The notes under the pieces were generated by a model. That model saw nothing but the letters and a program-made list of their open reading frames with translations, was not told the origin of the DNA and searched no databases. A program made the position numbers and the translations under genes. Positions 47,850-59,147 of a stretch of DNA of 64,000 nt are shown here, one piece after another. Position 1 is the first letter of the stretch. Every line of letters starts with the position of its first letter. Source of the stretch: Aquanectria penicillioides (lineage: Eukaryota > Ascomycota > Sordariomycetes > Hypocreales > Nectriaceae); assembly GCA_003415625.1 (NCBI GenBank), contig PYIU01000004.1:2418001-2482000 (forward strand), in the 5' to 3' direction.

Positions 47850-50253
47850 ATGCCGTCTCCCAAGTCGCCCCCGTCCCCATCCGCCTCGGCTTCGGCCCCG
47901 ACAGCTCCCGCAGCCAACGCGCGCAGCAGCCGCAAGCGCACAAAGACCTTTACTGGCTGCTGGACGTGCCGCGCACGCAAGATCAAGTGCGATGAGGCCA
48001 AGCCTCACTGCCGGCAGTGCTGCGACAAGGGCTTGACGTGCGAAGGCTACGGTTCGCGTCTGCAGTGGCTGGCCCCGGAGACGGGTCACAAAGCCGGTCT
48101 TCGCTCCGACATGCCCTCCCCGGCCCAGCACGCGCTCCGCCGCCACATACCCGCCGGTAGGCCCACACTTTTCCTCATAATTCCATTCCCACCTCCCCAT
48201 CCATCCAGCCATCCATCACACATTGATCTCCATGTCCATCAATGCCATCGTCAACGTCGTCGGTCGCCGTCCCGATTCTGTGCATGCACGGCTAACCCGC
48301 CCGTAGAGCCCCCACTGTCCATCCTGAGCTGGGGCCAGGTTGACGGCATCCTTCGAGCCATCGACGCCTTTGAAGCCAATCCAGACTCGTCCCAGTCCCA
48401 TGGGGAAGATGTCTGCGCCAGCATTCAGAACTTCGGCGTTTTCAGCGTCAAGCGCCCTTGTTTTGCCGACACCCCACATCCAATCGTCTCAAATTACCAG
48501 GGCAATCAATTCGGCCTCGACTTTGCAGCGGGATCACTTGCTCCAGGCCTCTTGGAGCCCCTGGAGGCATTCGCATCCCCTTCCCATTCCGAAACTGCCG
48601 CTGCCTGGGACTTGTGCAATCTCCAAAGCAGTCAATCGCATTTGAATTCCTTCGATTTGGTCGACCAGCAGGGCACAGCGAGCAACGACATCATCCTAAG
48701 CGACTCCCTGGGCCCTGTCAATCACACCCACCCAGAATCGTCCTGTTTACCAGCTGAAGCAAAGATACTCAAGGAATCAACGCCGGATGAGAGCTGGAAC
48801 CTGGTACCTTACCAGTTTCGCGCACTCACCCCCCATGCAGTTTCCCAACAAGAAAGATTTTTGATGAGCCATTACATGAACAAGGTGGTCAACTTGTTTT
48901 GTGTCATTGACAACCGGAAAAGCCCATGGAAGACAATCCACCTTCCTCGGGTTCTGCAATGCGCTGGCGAGCTCAGTTTCGGTGGACAAACCACTAGGAT
49001 TCGGAATGCCTTGAAAAATGCACTGCTTTCTATCAGTGCATTCTATCTGTCCAACGATCATCATACTCGTCGTCTTGAAGATGAGGCCCAGAAATGGGGC
49101 GGCATTGCCTTGAGATATCGATATGACGCCATTGGGCTCCTAAAGGAGGGCGTCGAAGTCGATCTCTACACAAAGGCGAGGCCAAAGTACAAGGAGTTTT
49201 TGGCCACCATGCTCTCCATGATTACAATTAACGTAACTCTTCCCTCAGAGCCCCGGTCGTTTTTAGCCAGTCATAGTGATTAACCTAATATAGGTCATGT
49301 CCGGAGACACCAGCACCTGTGGTGTCCATTTGGACGGTGCAGAACAACTCATTGGGCATATGATTGCCCGCAAGGCTCACTTTTCCAGAAAGGCCCATGC
49401 CCTCCACCGCATTTATTTGTACCTGCGAGTTATTCACGAAAGCACCGCCATCAAGCCTTGGGATGGAAATGGCTCACGGTTCTCCTCCTTCTTGGGTTCA
49501 CGCAGCACTTTAAAACCGCAACCCGAACCCGTTCCAAAGCATCTTTTTATTGAAGATGAAGAGTCACCATCGTCCATGGCCCCCATGGACACAACTGTTG
49601 ACAATCTTCACGATTCTCCGACCGAAATGGCAGCTTACGAATGCATATACGGTATACCACAAAGCCTCCTCCTGATGCTCAAGGAATCCATCGAAGTAAT
49701 CGATCAAGTGGAGCACGAGCGCGAGAAAACCGGTCGAGTGCAGGTCCCAGATTATCTAGAAAGAGTGTGTGATCATCTCGAAAAGGATATTTTGGACTGG
49801 CCCCTCGATGAGCGCTTAAAGCGATGTCAAGAGAGCAACAAAGGTATCAGTGCCGAAATCATCTACCACCAAACCAGAGCCTTTCATAATGCTCTCATCA
49901 TCTACTTTTCTCAAAACGTGCGCTTACTCGGGCATCGTTATCTACGGCATTACGTGGAGACGATTCTCGAAAACATCGAGGCTATTGAGCGGATCAAGAT
50001 TGAAACGAAGATTCTGGCCGCACCGCTATTTTGGCCGGCCTTCATTGGCGCGACTGAGGCATTCGAGTTGCAGCACCAAGAACGCTTCAGGCAGTGGTAC
50101 GAAAACGCGGGCGGTTACGGGATTGAGGCCGTGAGAACGGGGATCAAAGTCGTCCATCAGATTTGGGCCCGTGGCCCGACGCCCAGTGGGCAGCTGATGA
50201 GTTCATGGCGAGGCATCATTGCTCACACTGGAGATAGTTTGATGCTGACTTGA
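47850..50253 (+). CDS. Zn2Cys6 transcription factor, ARG81 (ArgRII)-like
   Basis: Three exons (47850-48156, 48307-49232, 49294-50253) sum to 731 codons. A Pro/Ser/Ala-rich start leads into RKRTKTFTGCWTCRARKIKC and a second half HCRQCCDKGLTCEGYG, giving the six zinc Cys. The FTGCWTCR...GYG form with a following LQWL is typical of regulators related to yeast ARG81, which governs arginine use. The remaining 600 residues fit the Fungal_trans_2 type regulatory region: AVSQQERFLMSHYMNKVVNLFCV, then helices to RTGIKVVHQIWARG. It would act in the nucleus on CGG-containing sites. Whether it controls the nearby SSADH and amine oxidase genes is a hypothesis. Both introns join in frame; the second exon stays open briefly past its donor, which can mislead models. 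Confidence 0.9.
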
Positions 50254-51254
50254 CATGTGCAATATTGACCTTGGTACTATACGCAGTTATGTCTCGTCCA
50301 TATGCTTGATCAAGGAATCACAAGGCAACGCTCATGTAAAACAACCAAATAATTCATTACATTCAGATATTCGGACAATTAGGCGTTCTCAAATACCACG
50401 GGTTGAGGAAAGGTGGAGTTGGGTTGAAACTCAAATTTGATCAAATTTGATGTAGGGTAGTTCTAATATTTATCACTGAGGTGGCGAGTATCAGGAAAGG
50501 AAGTATGGAATCCAGTATCATTATTTGTTGATGAAGAAAAGATAAAAATGAATAACGAATTATGAAGTAGTTAAATCCTTTTCTGGTAGTGAAGTAGTCC
50601 TTCTGGCGCATCGGGAGTGGTTCTCGATGTGTTTTTGGTTGAGTGTTAAGAACATCTGCCACAGAATAAGTCGGCAAAAGTTCCGGGTATTCACACAGTA
50701 AACTATATCAGGAAGACCATTGAAGTCAAATTACGAGCACATTCTCTGCCCAATAAAGTATTAAGGTGAGTCGATCCGCTTTTCGCAAAGTTATCACCAT
50801 GGTACTCACAATCTCTCTCCTATTGAGGAACGAGGCCTCTGCAATCCGACCAAATTGTCCCTTCGCCCCGTCATATAATAATGCTCGCAAAATTGAGCAA
50901 ACGACTATGCGAACGATGTGATTACGTGATGCATCTGTGTATTGTCCCGTTTGTCGACTTCGCTCACGGAACCCGAGGAACCCGCGTCTCCGGATCTCCA
51001 TGTCTGGGCGCCGCACATCGATTCAAGCATTCGGAGCTCGCACTTTGCAGGTTTGCCGACAGTACCCACAAGAAATTCTATTATGGACTAGTCTTTAGGC
51101 ATGCCGTTGAAATTCGTACTCACATCTTGGTCTGATTGGAGCATATAGAGTCGTGACGTTTGGCCTTTGAGAGTTGAAGGAGAGTGGAGGAACAACTTCA
51201 AGTATTATCAAAGTTTAAATTGTTTTTTTTCCAAAAAAAAAAAAATAATAAAAA
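50254..51254. other. intergenic with tandem palindrome
   Basis: AT-rich spacer between the regulator and the reductase. It contains a duplicated 10-bp palindrome at 50431-50450 and ends in T and A runs (51220-51253) directly before the reductase ATG. No gene supported. Confidence 0.4.
50431..50450. repeat. tandem perfect palindromes TCAAATTTGA x2
   Basis: Two adjacent copies of the perfect 10-bp palindrome TCAAATTTGA; the 20-bp whole is itself palindromic. It lies about 180 bp past the regulator stop and could be a terminator-region hairpin or a dimeric protein site. Confidence 0.9.
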
Positions 51255-52503
51255 ATGACGACACCTGCTCTCATCATTGAAGATCCTGCCCTGCCAAAGG
51301 ATAGCATTGTTGCTGTCTCTGGAGCTAATGGGTTCATTGCTAGTCACATTGTTGACCAGCTTCTCGCTGCCGGGTACCGAGTTCGCGGTACAGTTCGTGA
51401 TGCTTCCCGCGCTAGCTGGTTGCAGTCCCACTTTGACACAACCTACGGGCAGGGCCGCTTTAGCCTAACCAGCGTTCCAGAAATCACTCGCGATGGAGCG
51501 TTTGACGAGGTGCTCGAGGGCGCCCACGGCGTGGTGCACACCATTGCGATAACCAACATGGACCCGGACCCTGACAACGTCGTGCCCATCAACGTCGATA
51601 CGACTCTCAACGTCGCCAGGGCCGCGGCCAAGTCCTCTTCGGTCACCCGCTTCGCGTACACGTCCTCGGCGGGCGCGGCGGCGATCCCCAAGCCCGGGGT
51701 CGAGTACGTGGTGAATCAGGACACCTACAACGAAGAGGCAGTGGCGATTTCATATTCCGGCCAGGGTCCCAAAGGGCTGGCGGGGGGATATCTCGCGTAC
51801 TCGGCGGCAAAGACAAAGGCAGAGCAGGCGCTGTGGCAATGGTACCAAGAAGAAAAGCCAGGCTTCGTCCTGAATTCCGGTTCGTACCGTCCTCGTATAG
51901 AGTGATCCGAAGCTTACTTTTGTAGTCGTCCCCAACGCCGCGGTTGGTCGGGTTTTGCAGCCACAGCATCAAGGCTTCCCAACCACGGTTGGGCTGCTCA
52001 AGCCGCTTTGGGAAGGCCATTTGGCACCTGAGCTCGTATACATGTTCCCTGCTCGTATGTGTTTCTTATTTATTTCTTTATTAATCTTTTTTTTTTCCTT
52101 CGTTATTTTCCTGCTCTCACGTTTTGAATGGGCCACCCCCCTCGCTGATTACGGCTGAATCGGAGAGGAGACTAATAATGGGTTTATCACAGAGTGGTTT
52201 ACCGACGTTGCTGACATTGCCCGCATGCACGTTGCCGCATTGGTGTTCGGCGACGTCGCCGGCCATCGTTTAATTTCGTATGGTGGCCGATTCAATCTCA
52301 ACGACGTTTTGGGCGCCTTTCGGAAGGCCAACCCGGGCAGGTCATTCCCGGCTGACATTCCCGACTTGCCCCGGGACATTGGAAGGATTGACAACGAACG
52401 CGCCACTGAGCTGCTTCGCCGGCTCGGGAGACCTGGTTGGGTGACGCTGGATGAGTCGTTGCGACCTCTGGCGGAGCAGTTTGCCGAGGCTCAGAGCGCA
52501 TGA
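51255..52503 (+). CDS. NAD(P)-dependent epimerase-type aldehyde/ketone reductase
   Basis: Three exons (51255-51879, 51926-52054, 52193-52503) give 354 aa. It is an extended short-chain dehydrogenase of the dihydroflavonol reductase/GRE2 type. The cofactor loop is VSGANGFIASHIVDQLL, TVRDASR suggests NADP preference, and the catalytic Ser lies in YTSSAGAAAIP and the Tyr/Lys pair in YLAYSAAKTKAE. The substrate region continues NSVVPNAAVGRVL, and the end RPLAEQFAEAQSA is a typical short tail. Such enzymes reduce aldehydes, methylglyoxal or ketones in the cytosol; the substrate is unknown. A T/A-rich leader abuts the ATG. Splicing restores FPAQWFTDVADIARMHVAAL across the second intron, supporting the model. 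Confidence 0.92.
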
Positions 52504-52763
52504 TGCTCCTTCCTTATTCTTATTTCCTTTCTGGAGCTTGAATTGCGAGTTCGTAAGCAATGATATGTATGATGCGAAAAGCAACGGCCTGCCTCATGAA
52601 AAGAAAGACCTGTTGGCGACCTGGTTACGCGTGTCAATGGAGTCAACTCACTCGTCTGTCCCGCCCGCGCACGACATGGCTTCGATAATGTGAATTCAAG
52701 TAGTCTACATTAGTTGTACATGGTATCCCGTCATGCTCCGTAACTCCGTCTAGAACACAATGA

Positions 52764-54363
52764 TTATTTATGCAAGGTCTCGTTCCAGGGCCTCCAGAAC
52801 TGATTATCCCACGTCGGCATGCACCTGACCTTCTCAGGCGGCTCAATCACCCAGTCCATACTTTTGCTTTCTTCCTTCTCTATGCGCGTCAAATCTGAAG
52901 TATAACCCATTAAGCTTTTGACAAGCCGTCCCTTCTCGTCCGTGTACTCAAGATTGACTGTTGGAATGACGGCGATCTTGCCGTAGCCTCTGAACCACAT
53001 GTCCTTGCAAAATGTTTGAGGTTCGCCCTGAAAGCACTCGTCGGCCTTTGCATTGACGTCGCGGAACCGCAGTCCCTCGAGAATTGGCGCGGCCGTGAAT
53101 GCGGCGGCGCCGTTCCAGCAGGAGAAGACCTGGAAGGGGAGGCGATCGTTGAAGCGGTTCTTGGTCTCTGGAGCGTTCCAGAAGAGGTTCCAGGATAACT
53201 CCCAGCTACCGCTAGGGGGAATCTCAAAGAAGGAATCGCCGTGGATGGTACGGCTAATCCACACATCGTAAAATATCGGGTCATCCCCCAGGGCGGCCCA
53301 GTCCATGGCGCAAGTCATGTCGGCGCCGAGCCTCTTGCGCTGAAAGGCCAACTCGAGAATGTCTTCTGTGCAAGCGGCCACATCGTTGATAAATAGAACG
53401 GTTGTGTTTTTGTGTGCGGGGATCTTGCGGTCGAAGAGAGGCTGGAGAGCCAGATTGCGCAGCTCAACTAGCCTGTGAATGCGGTCGTTTGTGGCCGGGT
53501 CTATATTTGAAGACTTGTAAAAGTAAGAGATGCCACGCTCTTCGAGGAAAGGGCTCAACGCATTGAGCACATCCCCGGTTCCGTCTGGCGAGTTACCCTC
53601 AACAATGGAAAGGGCGCAGCGTTGGGGCCCTAGGAAACGGATCGCTTCGATAATGCTACCCAGCAGACGGGGAAGAAGAGGTAAGCAGTTGCGCAAGTCG
53701 AGGGCGAAGTAGTAGTCGATTTGGGGCGCATTCCCTGTGGCGTCATGATAGGGTTGTTTTAGAAGTGGATTGTCATATCGGGTGGTGTTTATGGCGGGAC
53801 ATTCGAGGCGCTCAGGAAGTGACAGGGCAGGGTTGAGGATTGCATCGATGTGTTGGGAGATGCTCTCTACGGAAAGGATGTTACCTAGGCGGCAAGTTAA
53901 TACAAGGCTGTCCTACCAGCTTATAATTTTTTTTAAATTTTTTTTTTTTTTCTTTTGTAAAATTCTAAAAAAGAGCAGAAAGTTTAAGAAAGTTACTATT
54001 GTCATTACCCTTTAAAATTTCGATGGCATGAGGCGAAGGAGTCGCGGGTGTTGTGGATGAGGTGGTTGACACAGTGGTTGCCAAAGCAGTTGTCAAAGTG
54101 GTTAACGAGCTGGATGGAGGGGCGGCGACGGCGACAGCGATGCTCGTCGTAGAGGCGATGGAGACAGAGGCGGAAATGGAAACCGAGACGGAAATGGGTT
54201 TGCCACCAGTGCTCACCGAATGAGAGGGCGTCGCTTCGTCCTGGGTTGGAAGATGCAGTTGTGGGAGGCGGGTGAGCTGATCGCGGCCAAAGTACAGGCT
54301 CGTGGCGATTAGGAAGAAGCTCAGGATCGGCACGAGCAACAACAGTTGAAGCTTGCGATGCAT
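52764..54363 (-). CDS. GT69 (CAP59/CMT1-type) glycosyltransferase
   Basis: Two exons (54363-54009, 53884-52764) give 491 aa. Residues 5-25 (LQLLLLVPILSFFLIATSLYFG) are a signal anchor, making a type II Golgi membrane protein. A Ser/Thr/Val-rich stem follows to about residue 118, then the catalytic domain. Its blocks resemble alpha-1,3-mannosyltransferases of GT69: YYFALDLRNCLPLLPRLLGS, SIVEGNSPDGTGDVL, TTVLFINDVAACTEDILEL with an acidic motif, DMTCAMDWAAL, FYDVWISRTI and SCWNGAAAF. Family members build capsule or cell-wall mannans. The intron is AT-rich with long T tracts. The Ser/Thr stem is unusually repetitive (VSVSISASVSI) and may vary between strains. Confidence 0.88.
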
Positions 54364-57088
54364 GACTGGCGCACAGTCTCCACGCCAAGTTGCGACCGAC
54401 TGCGGGAGCCAGCCACATGCGTTGCGACGGGTGCGCCCAGAAGATAAATAGGTAAACGACGCAAAAGCTGGCTGCAGGAGGATGGATGCCATGGCATGGG
54501 ATTCACCTGATGCCAACCGGCGGGGTGGGCACGAAGCCACATGCATGCTGGATGACTTGTCTGTATTTTGTCTAGCCCCGGCTGTTCCTCGTGTCTAATA
54601 GCGGAATTGCATCCTCGTGTCGGGCTACACCTCTCGTGTCTACCTCTCGTGTCGCGTATAGAGCCCTGGAATCCTTCCCGGAGGACGCAGCATGTGTTGG
54701 TGGTGGTGGTGGTGGTGGTGGTGTTGAGCGCCTGCAAGACAGGGGTGGGCCCCGCGACTGGGTGCTGCCAACTCACCCGGGCCCCTCCACACCAGCCGTT
54801 GTCTCGGCCGTTGGCGTGTCGCCTGTCTGTCTGGCGAGGGTCCCTTCATCAATTTGCGACGAGATCCGGCGAGCTAGCGCCCAATCAGACTCTGGGACGA
54901 CAGGACTTGGAGGAAGGGCGGGACATCATCGGCGACTAGCAGAGGTGTTGGATTCGGCGATGCGACCATGCGACGACCATGACTGCGGATACCAAGACGG
55001 CAATGCGAATGTGCGCACTGTTTTGGCGAGGCGGCACCACTGTACCACTGGACGGCACAGTAGTGGTACATGCCCACGGTGCAGTACAGGACAGAACGGT
55101 ACAGTGCGGAATAGTCCGGTACAGCACAGCACAGAGGGCCGTAGTTGGAAAGCCGAGTGGCATCTCGGAGTAAGCGGTCAGCACCGCCCAACTCCAATTG
55201 TCGGCCACCACCCCGGCGCCTCTGGGACTTCTGTCTCAAAAAAAAAAAAGTTGGAGGCTCGTTTACCTATTCTGCGTTTCGGGCCGTCCAGTCGCGTTAC
55301 AGCTGCAACGAACGACGCCGTGGCTTTCCCCGCGCATGCGAATTGGCAGATGGAAAGACAGGGGCTTGACTTTGACCGCCCCAGGCTTGACTCGCCTCGA
55401 TTCGATTCGATCCGATGAATATCTCCGTTGGGGGGAATGCCGTACCAACCGTACTATTGACCAGCCGTAGCATGATTCTCGAAGCCGAGGGTCAAGATAC
55501 CTACTAGCCATGGCTGATGCTCTTCGCTCGACGAAAGATATTATGGAGCCCGAAATTGGCTTACTCACTTCTGCATCGGCCGGACACCGAACTGCCTGCT
55601 CCTTTTACGACGAATACACGCCGCTGAAAGTGTCAGCATGGCCATTGGAGCGGGCTATTGTCTTTTGGTGTATTGTCAATCGCTGGTGGCGCAAATGCTG
55701 GCACGGACCGCCATCAAATAGACTCCGTCCATGTATGTATTTACAACCACCCGCGCAGAGGCCATGTTGCGAGTTCATCCGCATCCATTCATGTTTCCTC
55801 GGGTCGTGACCGGGGGCATCGGATCGACGCCAAGGTCACCTGCAAACCCGGGCCATGGTGGGGGGGATCCGTAGTGCCTAATAGGGCCGGGCTAAGACGC
55901 GGAAGCACTGCCCTTGCGCCCATACGCCCACGAGCAGCCATGCCTGTGCAGCCTGCGCTGATACTCGAGAACGAGGCTTTGCTCGCTGTCCACAACCAAC
56001 ACAGCCGGGCGTGATAACGATATCAGCGGGGTTGTTGGTGCCCCGAGGCACTTTGCAACACTGCCACTGTAGCCATCCATCTGCCACGCCCACAGGAACC
56101 GTGGCCGGCACTAAAGTTGGCTCGCTCACTGCCTGTGCCGGATCAAGATATGCCATGCTGGGGGGGTTAAAATCGGCCCCCGATTATCAAAGAACAACCA
56201 AAAGAAGCTGTGGAGACTGTCCTACCATGTCTGATGTCTCCCCCCTCCCCCCTCCCCCCCAAAAATATCGTACCACAGACGCGGGAGAAAAAGAATACTT
56301 GTACAAGGATGGGAGAATTGAACGCACTGTGCCCCCGTGGGCCATGCTCGATACATTGCCCATGGATTGTCCCGCGGTACTCAACTCTGTATCCCCGAAG
56401 TCGCAAGTAGTCTTGGCTCTTTCATAAGTGGCTTTCCCTGAGATGTCTGTTAGGACAAAACCATTACAAAAGATGAATCAAGGCTGCACGCATGCCCAAG
56501 TGTCACCGGCCTGGCTGGGCAAGGGCAGTCCCCCCCCCCAAATATCACAAAAGCATTTTTGAATTCAAGAAGGCTTTGGTACTTCGCCTTCTGTCACATA
56601 TGAGCAATTTGTCATCTGTGCTCTAAAATGTCTCATAAGGATAATGGAAAGGAGTCGAGGAGGAGAGCAGATGAAGCTTTTTCTTCGAGAGGGGAGGCTC
56701 TGGCCAGCTTCGCGGGTAGGAGACTAGTCAGTCTTTGATAGAGGAAAAGCTTATATTCTTGGGAGGAGGGACATATGCTGGGCAACGTATTGATTCTATA
56801 GTCCTTTCACGATAAGCCATATTAACCACTGGCAAGACATATGCCAAGTGCTTGACTGTGTGACTCTCCTGTAAGATTTCTTTTCCTAGATGCACTTTCT
56901 TATTGGGGGGTGGGGAGGGGAGCGGTTGGGTGTGACAGCCCTTTGTAGGCCTGGCCAGCCGAGCCTTGCAGGCGAGGAGGTTGCGTGTGCGCTGAAATAA
57001 AAACGTCGCTACAGGAATGTATTCGCTCCACTCCTCCCTTGTTCATTGTCACCCAGCAGGATCGAACACCAGCATGGTCTAATCGCCC
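54364..57088. other. 2.7-kb intergenic region with several simple repeats
   Basis: Four copies of CTCGTGTC lie at 54588-54653 and a (TGG)n tract at about 54698-54721. A 9-bp inverted repeat lies at 55041-55070, followed by GTACAG-type repeats to about 55130. C and G homopolymers occur near 56160, 56240 and 56530. Long frames on both strands (up to 275 codons at 54591-55418) are repeat- and GC-driven, and I do not call them genes. Confidence 0.45.
55041..55130. repeat. inverted repeat and GTACAG-rich cluster
   Basis: TGTACCACT (55041-55049) and AGTGGTACA (55062-55070) form a perfect 9-bp inverted repeat with a 12-bp spacer. AGTACAGGACAG, GGTACAGTGCGG and GGTACAGCACAG follow within 60 bp. Confidence 0.75.
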
Positions 57089-58366
57089 ATGATGCCTGGA
57101 CTCGCCAGCCTCCCACCAGAGCTCCTGGTGAACATATGCGGCTACCTTTGTCAGCACTGCCTCGACGAATCGTGCCACGAGGACTATGATCCTGAAGTCG
57201 TCCATCCGGGCATCAATTCCCTAGCAAGACTGGCCAGGACTTGCAAGGCCCTACGGGACTGGGCCCAGCCTGTCTTATACCACCGCCCGACTTGCCGCCA
57301 AACCGCTCTATCTCAGCTGATCCGGACTTTGGCCGAGCGTCAAGACCTGGCTCGGGAGGTCGTCGACTTGCGGCTCACTTGGACAGCGCCTTGCAGAACC
57401 AAGCAGCTAGTCCTTGAAACCGACGTCGCCTTCCTCACCAAGCTCTTTGCGAGGTACCCTTATGGCGAGAAGGTATCGTCCTACTGGCACTACACAGAGG
57501 CTCCCCTCGGGTGGTCTGTTTGCAACCGAATCCTTTTCCGCTTGCGCCCTCTGGATGCTCTCGCCGCTCTAGCATTGACGCAGGTCCCCCAAGTTGTGCG
57601 CCTTGACCTTGACTCGTACCTTGACTTCCCCTTCTGCCTACCGGGGTCTCTGCCATGCCTCACCGAGCTCAACCTCCACAAGGTCAACATCGCCAAAATC
57701 AAAGAAATCCTCCAAGCCGCGCCATCCCTGCAAGTCTTCAATGGCGATACTATCTACGGAAGTTCGACCGAGGATTGTCTCTACAGTGGCTTGACTGAGC
57801 TGAGGCTGAGAAATAGCTCCATGGATGCTAGGACCTTCCGGGCCATGATTGGCGCCTTCAGGAAATTAGAGACATTATATCTCAGCGCAGATGCCGTTCC
57901 CACTCGCAACGAGTCAACACCCTACGGCATGTGGAAGGGGATCATCAGGCGAGGTCGCTCGCTTCGACGCCTTAGCGTTGACTTCTCGGCCATCCTAGCC
58001 ATCCTGCCCGAGGACCCAAACTACCGGTTTGGGAGCTTCAAAACCATGAAGGTCCTACAGACCTTGGAGATTGACAGCGGTCTCATTTATTCTTCGTCGG
58101 CTTCCCAAACAGGCACGGATGGCGCCCTCCTTACCGAGTTCCTGCCGCCGTCCATCGAGTGCTTCACTCTCAACAAGCCCCACGACCACCTCCTCCAAGA
58201 CATTCTGCAGCTCGCCGCCGAGGCACCCCAGAGATTCCAAAACCTCAAAGTCATCCGCTTCGTCGGCCTCCGAGGGGGCGTCCAAGACCAAGTCAGGGCT
58301 GCCTTCGTATCCCGGGGGATCGAATGCCAGACCAAGCGCCTGGACGAGTGGATTGTAATGCAATGA
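57089..58366 (+). CDS. F-box protein with leucine-rich-repeat-like region
   Basis: A single 425-codon exon. The N-terminus LASLPPELLVNICGYLC is an F-box core, interrupted by an acidic insert (DESCHEDYDPE) before LARLARTCKALRDWAQPVLYHR completes it. The rest has leucine-rich strands such as LTELNLHKVNIAKIKEIL and LTELRLRNSSMDARTF, as expected of an LRR-like substrate-binding region. F-box proteins present substrates to an SCF ubiquitin ligase through Skp1. The target is unknown; filamentous fungi have many such paralogues with little functional assignment. The second Met is adjacent, so the start is uncertain by one residue. No intron is needed. Confidence 0.87.
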   Translation: MMPGLASLPPELLVNICGYLCQHCLDESCHEDYDPEVVHPGINSLARLARTCKALRDWAQPVLYHRPTCRQTALSQLIRTLAERQDLAREVVDLRLTWTAPCRTKQLVLETDVAFLTKLFARYPYGEKVSSYWHYTEAPLGWSVCNRILFRLRPLDALAALALTQVPQVVRLDLDSYLDFPFCLPGSLPCLTELNLHKVNIAKIKEILQAAPSLQVFNGDTIYGSSTEDCLYSGLTELRLRNSSMDARTFRAMIGAFRKLETLYLSADAVPTRNESTPYGMWKGIIRRGRSLRRLSVDFSAILAILPEDPNYRFGSFKTMKVLQTLEIDSGLIYSSSASQTGTDGALLTEFLPPSIECFTLNKPHDHLLQDILQLAAEAPQRFQNLKVIRFVGLRGGVQDQVRAAFVSRGIECQTKRLDEWIVMQ

Positions 58367-59147
58367 ATATAACGATAACACGACATTATTGTGGGAATAT
58401 AAACTAGGCAGGGCTGGAGTTCTTCCCCTAACCACCCATCATGACTAACTCAAAGAAATGTTTTTAAACAAGATTGATCTTTTCTTTTCAAATAAACAAT
58501 ATATTTTGTAAAATCCATCGTCGTCGCCCCGTGGCCTGTCGCAAGAGGGAAATGTGTTGCGATGTTCTGCGCAAATAAATGAATAATCGCTTGCAGGATA
58601 GCTATCTACAAAGCGGTAATCACTGCTTTCGCATGGCCGAGGTCCTTAGATCGAATGTGGCCGTGGCGATCGGAGTTGGAGACTTTTGGAGATCTTTGTG
58701 CGACGTGTGTTGCCTCTGGTGATGCTCAATTGCCTATTGAAGTAAACGAGGACCAAGGGCTTGTCCCTCATTTGCCACACACAACCACGCTAGGGAATTT
58801 CCACTAGCTTCTGGAAGGGGACCCCTCGTGCTACCAATGACGTCGATCATTGATTATTTTTTGAGTCTGGAAACTTTTTTTAGAACCAAAATGTCCGTTC
58901 TAATACAAATAGGATATCATTTCGCGCAAGACCGCAAGTAACCCATCGGTGTTAATCGAGCCATCTCGATGCCGCACCGCCCATCTAAAGCCCAATCGCC
59001 GCAGATCCTCCCTGTATTTGTGATTAACTCAAAGTCTTTTTTTTTTTTCTCTTTTACACCCCCACCGCCGCTCTGTTCTGGAACCTCCAGAAAACATAAC
59101 GCCCATAAAACCGATTCCCTAGTGGCCTGTACAGCCCATGTATATCA
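58367..59147. other. convergent 3' intergenic region
   Basis: The F-box gene and the second Zn2Cys6 regulator converge here. AT-rich with T runs near 59036-59049. No feature supported. Confidence 0.4.

Noticed and set aside
54591..55418. 275-codon plus-strand frame
   Set aside because: It crosses CTCGTGTC repeats, a TGG tract (poly-Gly) and the GTACAG cluster, has no domain, and overlapping frames of similar length exist on the other strand; GC- and repeat-driven.
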